DNA from: Isoetes taiwanensis
Taxonomy: Eukaryota > Streptophyta > Lycopodiopsida > Isoetales > Isoetaceae
Assembly (NCBI GenBank): GCA_021234155.1
Contig: JAJEKV010000014.1
Location: 5,349,563 to 5,413,562, forward strand
Length of the DNA stretch: 64,000 bases
Reading direction: 5' to 3'
Part shown: piece after piece, positions 44,619 through 55,159 of the stretch
Position numbering within the stretch: the stretch's first letter is position 1
How the letters are laid out: the number at the start of each line of letters is the position of its first letter
Notes under the pieces: model-generated
What the model saw: only the letters and a program-made list of their open reading frames with translations
What the model was told of the DNA's origin: nothing
Databases searched by the model: none
Program-made: the position numbers and the translations under genes

Positions 44619-45994
44619 ATGGCTTTGCCGTTGATGGCCGGAGTGCAGGTGCCTTGGATTGGATATGGCATGCCCTATCTGTTTCACTCACTCAGAGGCT
44701 CAGTGTCAGGAGATGTTGCTCTGCACAGTAACAGAAGAATACGCTGGCCGCTGGAGCGAGCTCGGTGTCAAAAGATGTTTGTACCTGGTATGAATGCCAT
44801 GCCATACACTGAAGTGCCATACAGGTAGATAAAGGTTTCTTCTTGTTAATTCTGGATTTGAAATTATAGTATGATGGAAGTGGTTAGGGTTAAGTATTAT
44901 AATGCCATGAGTTAACATACCAATATCCAGGATTTGGGGAAAAATCACCTGAAGGGCAGGCAGCAGATACCCTCAATAATTTCTTCACGTATGTTGCGCT
45001 TAAGATTGTTCTTGCTCAATTGGAGGTAAGTAAATATATCTCTCATTTAAGTTGGTGTTTCTTTCTTGTGGTGCATTGTTAGAAATATCATCTATGCAGG
45101 ATTACAATACAGAAAGTTATAAAGAGCTTATGGAATTTGTCAATCGGACTCCATTGAAAAATGGGGATCATTTCTGTGCAGCATTAATGCGAGAGTCTAC
45201 TCATCATAAGGGGCTTGGTATGTAGTTTGGAGGCCTCTAGTGTTTCCTATTAGTAATAGTGTTCTTTCTGGTAGTCATTTGACTTGCGTGTAATCTTTTT
45301 CCTGTTTATCCGCATGCTGTTTTGGTCTGCTTCAGCATTAAGGATACTTGAAGTAAGTATGCACCCACCTCGCTGTTTTTTCCCTTGAGGCTAGATAGAA
45401 TACTCATCTTTTCTAGGTTGTGGCTTTTGCAGGTAAGGGCTGCCTATGCAAGTCGGGATTTTGAATGGGAAAAAGTGAAAGAAGTTTCCCTCAAGGTTGG
45501 TCATTTTAGCTGTAATATGAGCAGTTTATTCTTTTATAGAACGTGCATTTTGTTAGCTTTATCGGGGATAAAATATTCATACTAGCATTTTGGGCCACCA
45601 TTGAGATTTTTTAACTGTTGCTTTTGCTAATACTCTCTTACTCCATAATTTTCAACTCTTATCAAAGTTTTGGAGCTGCTTGTAGCCCTTTTAATTTTTT
45701 TTTTAAGGTTAAATGAAGGATTTCATTCTGGATTCTTAAATGTAAGCTTGGAAATGTAAAGAAGTTGTCTTCAACTTGCTGAGATTCTCAGGTCCAAATA
45801 GGAATGGGAAAGCAGCTGAGTTCCGCTTTTTGAATTTGTGAAAGAAGCATAGAAAAAGTGGCTTTTGTGTAGTTCTACGTATATTTACTATTGCTAACTT
45901 TCTTTTCCTTTGAATAATTTTCTTGCAGCAATTAAACAAATCGAACACCAAGTTGATGAGGGAGTACATTGTGGAGACAAGTAATCTGGAATAG
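44619..45994 (+). CDS. RBCX: RbcX, chloroplast Rubisco assembly chaperone
   Basis: RbcX forms an arc-shaped homodimer that binds the C-terminal tail of the Rubisco large subunit and helps assemble the L8 core in the chloroplast. Six exons can be placed: 44619-44787, 44931-45025, 45100-45217, 45336-45352, 45433-45495 and 45929-45994. They total 528 nt (175 aa) with no stop. The start is the first ATG of exon 1. The first ~50 residues (MALPLMAG to RARCQ), poor in acidic residues and rich in Arg/Ser, look like a plastid transit peptide. The mature part begins KMFVPGFGEKSPEGQAA and includes FFTYVALKIVLAQLE, YKELMEFVNRTPLKNGD, CAALMRESTHHKGLALRIL and RAAYASRDFEWEKVKE, ending KLMREYIVETSNLE, matching plant RbcX throughout. 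Exon 1 ends inside the codon for Gly of FVPGFG. Exon 4 is only 17 nt. All sites are GT-AG. The gene appears intact. Confidence 0.92.
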
Positions 45995-47217
45995 GCACGT
46001 ATATTATTTCTAAGCCACCTATGCATATGATCCGTTATAAAGTTCTTCATGAAAGATTTCGAAACTGATTTGTAAATATGTGTACCCAAGAGAGGACCTT
46101 CTACCAACGATAAGAGACTTGATCAACACATGCTTTAACCTGGTTTGAGTGCCGTTTCTTTTAGTAATAAAAGGTCAACGTTGATGAATTGGTATGTGTA
46201 GGTATTGAAGCAAACCCAATTAGAACCTTATGTTATTACTATTATTGTATGATAGAAGGGTAAGGTATTATGGTAGCAATGCCAGGCCCTTTGGATGTGA
46301 GATTCGAGAGTGAAAGCAGAAGGCAGAATAGGAAGTCTTTCACATAGCCTTCCACGTAGTGTGGATCTTGGCTTCCCTCCCATTGATGTTGGGTGTGCCG
46401 AGAGGGTCAGTTCTGCTCGTAATGACTATGAGTGGCTTTTATCTTGGGATGGTATTATAGAGATGGCTTGATTATTATTGATTTTAATTTTAACCTCGTG
46501 GGAAAAAACATAGCAAGTCTTAAGGTCTTTTTTCAAGCCTTGCTGCAACAACTGATTGTTGTGACTTAAATATAGAATCTTAGTAAATCCGAGTGTAGAC
46601 TGGTATTAGTCAACATAATCAAAGATATTTGAGAATAAAGACATTGTGCATCAACATAAAAGCCAAGATATATGGGAGCATTGTGCATTATCATGTTGAT
46701 AAGTTGGATGTTATGTTAATCATTGATGTCTTCTCCTATGGAGTCTCATTCTAAGTGGGAAAAAGGCACTTCTTGAGATTAATTGAGATGCTTTTATAAT
46801 CATTGATGTCTTCTCCTATGGAGTCTCATTCTAAGTGGGAAAAAGGCACTTCTTGAGATTAATTGAGATGCTTTTACTTGAGCAAAGCCAAGTGTTTAAT
46901 TTATATGGTTCAAGATTTTGGGTCATATCTACCGAAGGGTTGGTGCTGTGTATGTTTTCAGGAGTTGAACCCAAAGGTATCCTTTAACATGAGCCCGCGC
47001 TGTAGAAGGAATGTCGAGCCCGTAAGATTGGTATTCTGTCTGCATCGCCGGCGTGCGATGGAATGGGATTTTTATTTATTTATTTATTTATTTTTTTTGT
47101 TTGTGTGCGCGCGCACGTACCTTAGTCATGGTAGTTCTTTGTAGCCGACATTCGTTGTAGTATTTGCTTTGTTGGCGTCGTCAAGTAGAATCAATACATG
47201 TCATCTCTTGTTCGAAC
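45995..47217. other. RbcX 3' UTR and spacer
   Basis: No further coding region. Contains an 80-bp tandem duplication (separate entry) and at 47070-47115 a (TTTA)n run followed by TGTGTGCGCGCGCAC. Confidence 0.5.
46721..46876. repeat. 80-bp perfect tandem duplication
   Basis: Units start CATTGATGTCTTCTCC at 46721 and 46801. The second is identical over 76 bases. Confidence 0.95.
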
Positions 47218-47998
47218 TCAGGTGAGTGCTGTATATAGTTGGTCGTGTACAAAAACTTTGGTTCGCAAGTCGAGGACTATTTTGTCAAGAGTTAGTCTTA
47301 AACAACTATTGAATGTTGTTGAATGCGCTGGGCCTAGTGGAAGTTGGCGTTTGTGAATTGTCCATGGCCATTTATCAGGCTGGTAGAAGAAATCAACTCG
47401 AGAGATGGGGTGGATGTTTTTTGTATGTTGTGGTTCTCTAGTAAGAAGTTTAACTGTTACAAATGTATTGTGTGTTGAATATACCATTACTCTGGCATTT
47501 ATTACAAGCCCTCGGTCTTTGTCGAGTGTCTTCGTAATGTGGCAAATTGTGTTGGGTTTAAGTTGAAGGATGTGTTGTGGGAGTGATGGTTGTTTATAAC
47601 CGTTAAGGAAGTTAGTTGTAGCCATTGGGTGATCCTCTATGGTTTATTGTCTGTGAGTCTATCTATGCTAAAATATAGTTTGGTTATTCTTAGAAGCATT
47701 TGCAAGATTATGTCCTTGAATGCATTAACTGTAATGTTTTTGGGGGATAAGAATGCTCTCTTTTCGCATTTTTCGGGTGTTGCAAGAATGTGTCTGTTGT
47801 ATAAGAAGTTGACAGCATCAGTTGTTTTGAATAATGTTAATGGAATGTTAGTGAGTCGGTCTCCTTGCCCTATGGCATCAACAAAGTGTATAAGGTTGGT
47901 ATCTCCAGCATTTCTTACTGGCTCGTTGAGTTGTAAAACTTCGAAATGGTGTCATAGATGTGTTAGTCCTCTACCACCAGGCACAAGACTATTCTGAA
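47218..47998 (-). pseudogene. Pif1-type helicase fragment, Helitron-like
   Basis: The minus strand encodes the C-terminal half of a Pif1-type helicase: LIHFVDAIGQGDRL, AFLSPKNITVNAFKDIILQM, then after a break LDKDRGLVINARVMV, PISRVDFFYQPDKWPWTIHK, RRQ-like KRQLPLGPAHSTTFNS, and LTLDKIVLDLRTKVFVHDQ. The last two correspond to helicase motifs V/VI. In plants, helicases of this form with LTLDKVVLDLR-VF-HGQLY are typical of Helitron RepHel proteins. Two stops and at least one frameshift, and the absence of the Rep nuclease and Walker A, make it a relic. It ends abruptly at about 47998 where the LTR of the next element appears to start. Confidence 0.75.
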
Positions 47999-49105
47999 GT
48001 TCCACACAACAGGGCAGAAACAACCTACGCCCCCGCCAAAAGCCACGCAGAAGTCCATGCCCCCGTCAAAGAAGAGAGCCAGACCAGACAAATGATAGCC
48101 TCCAGGGACTTCGGCCCTAATTTGGCAGGATTCCAGGCACTAATGAAGGCACTGCCAAATACCATGAAATCATGGATATGATCCAGGAGTTGGTGATCGA
48201 GAACTGACATCTATTTATTTTGGGCCCAAGGCCATTGTACTATATATATCAATAGAGAAAGAGCTTGAGTTTTTAGATGAGATTTAGCTTTGTCTCATTT
48301 CATTCCTCTTGCTTTACGAGAGTTCATGTATTCTGATTGATGTTCAAAGAAGTCATATTTTGGCATATTGTCTCCTTAGTTTTTGGTTGTTTCCCTCTTT
48401 CTTTTATTATCTCTTGCAAAATCTTGCGTGACACTCAGCTAGGATTTCCCAGCTTGATCCAAGGATCCTCACAGAGGGCTGTCTTACAGGTGATCCCGAA
48501 CCCAGACCCTAAATACAGTCACCGCTACCGGGTCTTAGTTCTTTTTTCTTCCCTCAAAGATGTCGGCTCGTGCCTTTATTCCAGAGGAACTTCTCAGCCA
48601 AACTGCTGCTCGATTGGAACGCCATCAGCGCAAGGAAGTTGCTCGCGACATGTATGATCCTGATTATGACATTGAAGGAGGCCGTGTTCGCTCCCGTGCT
48701 CAGTCGGCACCGCCTACCCCTCGTGTTTGCTCCAAGCCAGGGTGTCCCCCTTCGACTATGTTTTTTTTCTTGGGCGATATGAGTCTTGATCAAGACCACG
48801 CTGTGGCCACTTTGCTGGATCTTATCTTGTGGCTTGTAATCGCATTCAATGTGTTGACATCTTTTCTGATGCTGACACTCCTCAAAATATCGTTGATGTA
48901 GCTGTTATCATGAAGCCACCCTTAATTGATGCCACTCAACAGCCTCTCTTTTTCTATATGCAGAGTGTTGAACCACCCGTGGTATTCCAACCTCCTCCTA
49001 ACACCATCATAGACACGAAGGTCATTCCACATATTCAAACTCCAGAAGTTGAAGTAATTGATCTAGGAGACAACCAACCCATCAGGTTGGCTGCTAATCT
49101 CCCCA

Positions 49106-51880
49106 AAACTTATAAAGCTCGTGTTCTCGGCCTCTTTAAGCAATTCAAACACATCTTTGCGTGGAGTTACAAAGACTTAAGAGGTATGAAGAAAGAATTG
49201 GGGGAACTCACCATTCCTACCAAACCAGATGCACCCCTAATCTAGCAACGACAGTACAGGCTCAACCTCAATTATCGTGACCGCATCAAAGCTGAAATAA
49301 ATAAACTTCTGGCTAGTAGACTTATTTATGACATCAAACATTTCGAGTGGGTGAGCCCAATTGTTATTGCCCTCAAGCATAATGGAAAATTACGTGTTTG
49401 TGTGGATTATCGAAAGCTCAATATGGCCACAGAACGTGATCATTTTTCACTACCCTTCACAGATCAAGTTCTTGAAGAAGTAGCAGGCCATGACATGTAC
49501 TCCTTCATGGATGGCTTCTCTGGCTACAATCAAATTTCTATCAAAGCCGAAGATCAATTAAAAACTATATTCACCACGCCATGGGGCACTTTTGCCTCCA
49601 AAGTGGTGCCTTTTGGATTATCCAACCCCCCCTCTACTTTTTAACACATTATGCTTTTTGTTTTCAAGATTACATAAAAGATAATGCTTTTACAAGTCTT
49701 TCAAGACGATTTTTCTGCTTACTCCATAAATGATCATCTTGACAAATTAGAGTTAGTTTTTCAAAAATGTGATGAATCTGGCATTAGTTTGAATCCAGAA
49801 AAATGCACTTTTTGTGTCACTTCAGGTGTCCTTCTTGGCCACGTTGTGAGTAAAGATAGTATTACCATAGACCCTGCCAAAATTAGTTGTGTGCTCAATG
49901 CTCAAGCAGCTTCAAACATTAAGGAAACACGCTCATTCTTTGGCAAGGTAAATTATTATGCAACCTTCATTCCTAGGCTCGCTGCCATTGCGGATCCCAT
50001 TCATAAACTCACGGGTGATGAATCCTCTTGGGCTTGGAATCCCCAGGCGGATGCAGCATTTCAATAATTAAAGGTGTTGCTCACTCAAGCTTCTGTTCTT
50101 GTTCCACCTCAATGGGACAAACCCTTCCATGTTCATGTTGATGTCTCGGCCTTTGCCATCGGTGCTGTTCTTTCTCAGGAATACGGTTCTCAAACTAACA
50201 AACTCATTCGATATGCCAGCAGGAAACTTAATCCTATTGAGAAGAATTATTCTGCCACGGAACGTGAGGCGCTTGGATTCATCTTCTGTGTACAAAGGTT
50301 CCGTCATTATTTGTTGGGCAGCAAAATCAAGTTCTTTGTTGATCATCAAGCTCTTCTCTATCTGATCAACAAAACCATGCCCACCGGACGCAGTGCCTGT
50401 TGGATATTGCTTCTCCAAGAGTTTGCTCCCTTCGAAATCATATATAAGACTGGCAAATCACATGTTATGCCTGATTACTTTCACGTATTCACATGAATGA
50501 CCCATCCACGGGTATTTTTGATGCTTTTTTTGATGCTCAACTCTTGTTCGTCGCGGCCACGCCCCATTGGTTTCGCGACTACCAGCAATATCTTCTCTCT
50601 AGTGCATTACCGTCAGAAAATCCCACACTCTCTTCTGAGAAGCTCTGGTCGTCACGCCGTCGGCAGTTCCTCCGTGAAGTCCATGACTATACCATAGTTG
50701 CAGGACATCTTTATAAGCGTGGCAAGGATATGGGTTTGCGTCGGTGGGTTCTTGCTCATGAAGTCCCAGACATTGTTCACCAAGCCTACGAGGGCCTTGA
50801 TGGAGGACATTTTAGTGGTAATACCACGACACGAAAAATTCTTCTAGCTTGCTATTTCTGGCCCACGCTCTTCAAGGATGCCCATGCTCATGCGCGCAAC
50901 TGTGATGTCTGTCAGAGTGTCGACGACCCACGGCTCGTGGCACTCTACCCTTAACTCTAGTTGCCACGCCATTACCCTTCAGCAAATGGAGAATGGATTT
51001 TATTGGCCCATGGATTCACCTGCGCGACACTCCCGTGCTCGCTATATCCTTGTTCTCACTGATTATGCCACTAAGTGGGCAGAAGCCTGTGCACTTCCTG
51101 ATAACACTGCTGCCAGCACAACCAAGGTACTTTACGCCCATGTCATCACACGCTTCGACTGTCTCATGGAACTTGTCAGTGACCGAGGTGTTCAATTTGT
51201 TAATCAGACAATCAAAGAATTGAAGGACTATTTGCATATTCACCATCGAAAGAGTACTCCTTGTTATCCACAAGGAAATGGCCTTACAGAAAATACCAAC
51301 AAGACACCCATCAACATTTTGAAGAAAATTTGTGACGCTTCCAGAATTGATTGGCAGGAAAAATTACCTACTGTTTTGTGGGCCTACAACACTAGTTATA
51401 ATATTGCTACAGGACAAACCACATTTAAATTGGTTTATGGTCAAGAAGCTTTAATGCCTTTTGAGTCTGTTCTTCCGTCTCTTCGTTTCTAACTGGCTAT
51501 TGTGCATGATCTTCCTGCTGCTCTTCAAAAGCGTGTTTATCAATTACAACAATCAGATGAGCTTCGCCGAGATGCCTATCTTCGAGTTCTTGCTGGACAA
51601 CAGTTACGAAAATCCTGACATGACAAACACATCAAAACAAAAACATTCAAGAAAGAAGATTTAGTTCTCTTTATGATTCCAGGTATAAAATTTTTCTAGG
51701 GAACCTCAAATTTCGATGGCTTGGACGTTATCAAATTCTTCGAGTGGTGCAGCCCAGTGTGTTTCAACTTGCTGAGTTGGATGGCACTCCATTACCCACT
51801 CTAGTTAATGGTTTTCGCAGCAAAACATTTTACACAAACGACATAGATACAGTTCCAGACACAGAGACGCATGATTGAGT
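49106..51880 (+). pseudogene. Tat-like pol: RT, RNase H, integrase
   Basis: Frames: HIFAWSYKDLRGMKKELG, one TAG, then NYRDRIKAEINKLL, SPIVIALKHNGKLRVCVDYR and FGLSNPPSTF. The RT active-site block is damaged (VFQDDFSAYS). RNase H has FHVHVDVSAFAIGAVLSQE, YSATEREALGFIFCVQRFRHY and FVDHQALLYLI. The integrase zinc part is GGHFSGNTTTRKILLACYFW with CDVCQ. The core keeps LTDYATKWAEA, LVSDRGVQF and NGLTENTN (D, D, E). After IN, VYGQEALMPFESVLPSL and QKRVYQLQQSDELRRDAY follow. About six stops or shifts. Confidence 0.85.
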
Positions 51881-51959
51881 ACAAAACTTACTTATATTAA
51901 AAGAGCAGGATTACACAAAATTTTGGGCATAGTCCTTACTTAATCGCAAGGGCCTCGCC

Positions 51960-52229
51960 CTATATACAAAATTCTGTTCTAAAAATCCTGGATACTCTGG
52001 CTTCGGAGCAGTGCAGGCCCGCAAGATCATATATGCTGCACGATCTGGGTCGTAGCGGAGGCAGGATAACATCTTGGTAATTGGACATTGGGTCCAGATT
52101 ATCAGCGGATCCGGACAGCCAGCAATCCATTAGGATGCCGCAGTTCTTCATTTTCCATAGGTTAAGATCATTCATTCTGCATGTAATACACTGCAGATAG
52201 TTCTTTGGCATGGTGTTCTCCATCTCCAT
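51960..52229 (-). CDS. Small antisense ORF, 89 aa, with TATA box
   Basis: On the strand opposite to the retroelement, an ATG at 52229 opens an 89-codon frame: MEMENTMPKNYLQ, CITCRMNDLNLWKMK, CWLSGSADNLD, SNYQDVILPPL. A TATA box CTATATAAGG lies at 52267-52258, so the start of transcription would fall at or just before the first ATG; the ATGs at 52223 or 52211 may then be used. The ITC(R/K)MN motif, the Trp-Leu 20 residues later and the DV(I/V) segment match the small ORF at 61502-61732 in order and spacing. I do not recognise the family. Some plant Tat elements carry antisense ORFs, so this could be an element gene; it could equally be a small host gene. Confidence 0.45.
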   Translation of the reverse strand: MEMENTMPKNYLQCITCRMNDLNLWKMKNCGILMDCWLSGSADNLDPMSNYQDVILPPLRPRSCSIYDLAGLHCSEARVSRIFRTEFCI

Positions 52230-52755
52230 CAGCACAAATTGGTGTTCTCGTCTCGCTCCTTATATAGTCCTACTGCCTGTGGGCTGTCACCGTGGCCCAA
52301 TCAAATTTATGATGAGGTGTCTACATGCAAGGTACATTCCAATCCAAGATTCCTCTACCTTGCCGCAAATCTAGTCGCGGTACCATCTCTCTGCACTGCT
52401 GTCTCTGCCACCACCTTTCTTTGAAAGTTTGGACTCTCGAGTTGCCCCTTGTAATTACGCTCACTTAATACCATGAATGTGTCAAATCATTATTTGTACC
52501 TCATCACGACGTCCTATCAGACTATTCATTCCAGTTCATCTCCACCCTTCATTCACTCTCAGTTGGCTTTCTGGGACTTAACCAAAATTTTGGATTCCGG
52601 AACCTTCTCTCATCCATGTTGCCATCTGGCACTATCAATGGTTCAGATTCTTCCTTCGAGACTGCCTATAAAAATCTTGCTTGAACAGACACGAACTCTA
52701 AAGCTCCTGCAATTTCTTCGCTCTTCGTCTTCCGCCTCCAAATTTCTTTCATCGA

Positions 52756-55060
52756 TTGCCATGGCTGCCTCTCCAAAGTTGCCCACTCTCCAAGCCACAA
52801 CGCCTATGGATTCTGCGCTCTTTGAATCGGTTATCTTTTCCACTGCCACAGTTTGCGATCGGCGACAATCGTGAAGTTGCTGAAAGGGCAGGGTTGTTTG
52901 AATTCTCTAAACAAGAACTCCTTGTTCCCAATCCGGCTCAACTCTGCCAATTTGTCGCACACCTGATCAAGGCAGATGCAGGCTACAAGAAGATGGTGGA
53001 TAATACATAAATAACTCTTAATCAAAGTCTCTTGGCATATGTATTTCAGATACCTCAATGCACTCCTTCTTTGAATTGGGCTGCTTTGCAGGAACATGAT
53101 GTCACAGTTTATGGCCAAACACCATATGCGGCCACAACCCATAAGCTTACAAATATCGTCAAGCCCCATAAAGCTTTTGTTAAATTCTTGTGGCAAAAGT
53201 TTTATGGCTACTCCATCAAAAATATCCATATCAACAAACACTTCTTCCACACGGCCATTGCCGCTATTTATTCCACAAGTTTTGTTAATTGGCTAGAAAT
53301 TATGTTCCAAGTTTTGTTAATTGGCCAGAAATTATGTTCCAACGTCTCCTTCATGAAGTGAACCGCCTCCGTCAATCTCCTGGCTCCGGCCTTGAATCCG
53401 GTATGGTTGCCCACTTCCAAGCAATTATCAACCACTGCCTTCCAGAACCCACTCGTATATCAACAAGTCATCTGGAGGCCATTTCTCAAGCTTCAAATCA
53501 CACGCCTTCTGTTATTCCTGCCATCAGGGAACCTCAAGAAGAAACTTCTCGTCCACATCCTGATGCACAACCATCCCACGCCAGCAAAATCCACGCCGCA
53601 CTCCTGTCATCAATGTTCCTTCCTCTCATTCCACACACGTCGATGTTTCCAATTTCTAGCAAGTCTCTCAAAACACCACTCATATCATTACACAACCACT
53701 ATTGTCTCTTCAACCCCTTGTTTTCCCTCCTCTCGATGCACCTTGTATCAGTATGAACAAATTGTTGTTGAATGCATACTCAAACTCCACGACTCCCAAG
53801 AACATTTCATGAATGGAAACGAAGAATTTTCCACGGATGTCTTACACCGTGATCTTCAGACTGCCAACACTCAAGTCCCGACTCTGGAAGAAAGCCTTCA
53901 GAGCAAATATACAGCTTTGCTCGAGACCCGTGAGGCTCTGAAAAATGAGCAAGAGACACACACTACATTTGAAGACCAGCAAGTTCAACTTCAGACCACT
54001 ATCACATAACTTCTAACTCAAATCAAGGAAAAAGATAAAATTCTTGTTGACAATCACGCCCTGTATGCGGGATTGCAAAATAAATACACACGTCAACAAC
54101 ATGCCACCACGCAAGGTGAGATTCGCATTTCTGCTTTAGAAGGCTAGCTTGCCGTAGTTCAGACTCAGATCACGGCCTTGCAAACTCAACCTATCGAAAC
54201 TCAGAAACAGAAGCTGATCAATGATACAGAAATTGAAAGTCTTCAGTTGCATCCACTCAAGGCCCGTCATCTTCACATGCCACTCATTCTCAAAGGAAGA
54301 TCAGGAACCAACTTCGTCTTCTCACTGAGAAGGACAACAAGATTCATGATATGGAACACCAGTTGCAGTAGGCCATTTAGTCCGCTGAAGAAGCTCAAAA
54401 TCAGCATGAGACTTACATTTCGTTGGCAGTTCACGTTCCAGATGCGTTTTCTAAATCTACGAGCTATCTGGACTATTGCTCTCTCGACGACTTCTTTTTA
54501 TGATCAAATGGTTTTCTGCTAATGGCACGCTTCATGAACCTCTCAGCAACAATGATCTTCTCACCATTTGATCTGATCTCTCTATTGAAAACAAATATCT
54601 TCTTTGTGCTCTTCTGACATACGAACTTATTCCTTGTGATGCTGAATTCTTTATTTTTCGCCTGGTTCAACCAATGGCATATGTGATGCATGACTTTTAT
54701 TTGGCAGACACACAGAAAAAGTTCCATGACAGTGCCTGCCGTGCATTTGAAGGTAACCCTGATGCCAATGGGTCTTACAACCCGACAACAAATACCTTCA
54801 TGATCAGTCATGGGCAAATGCCTTCAAGGTGGAGTACATGCCTGAGCTTGCTCATCACTTGCTCCTCTGGATTGCAGAAACATTGCAGCAGGTCCGTAAG
54901 AGCTTGCATGAAGAAATGGGGATTCAGTTTGCCCAAATATATTTACAGCATCTCGGTGGTTTCAATAGCCTCCGTGCATGTCTTGAAAGTGAGACCATTC
55001 CCACTATATGGGTTCCTCCTTCCAGTCAACACTCTCCTTTCGTGTTCTGATTGAGAACAT
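52756..55060 (+). pseudogene. Third ORF downstream of integrase, coiled-coil, degenerate
   Basis: A decayed coding region in several frames. The N-terminal part includes DNREVAERAGLFEFSKQELL, CQFVAHLIKADAGYKKM, AYVFQIPQCTPSLNWAAL and TNIVKPHKAFVKFLWQKFY. A Pro/Ser-rich linker follows. A coiled coil at 53760-54200 contains LQTANTQVPTLEESLQSKY and KNEQETHTTFEDQQVQLQ. The end includes EYMPELAHHLLLWIAETLQQ and FAQIYLQHLGGFNSL. The position after pol is where Tat/Athila elements carry extra or env-position ORFs. I cannot assign function. A 32-bp tandem duplication at 53279-53342 repeats VNW-EIMFQ. Confidence 0.5.
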
Positions 55061-55159
55061 TGGTGTCAAACTTTGGATGCCGACCTCCTTTAGGAATTCC
55101 GTGATCAAGTACAACAGCCGATGATACAACCTCCTCCTCAGCCACACTATGTATATGTC

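Larger units (their letters stand above)
48001..55060 (+). mobile_element. Tat/Athila-like Ty3/gypsy element with third ORF, degenerate
   Basis: Plus-strand order: LTR-like leader (about 48001-48490, with TATATATAT at 48241), short gag remnant (48560-48900), RT-RNase H-integrase (49100-51880), then a third coding region (52756-55060). The RT text VDYRKLN, PFTDQVLEEVAGHDMYSF and DGFSGYNQI is characteristic of the Tat/Athila side of gypsy. There is no chromodomain. Gag and protease are mostly lost. No 3' LTR is seen; a LINE in the opposite direction follows from 55160. Outer limits are approximate. Confidence 0.7.
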
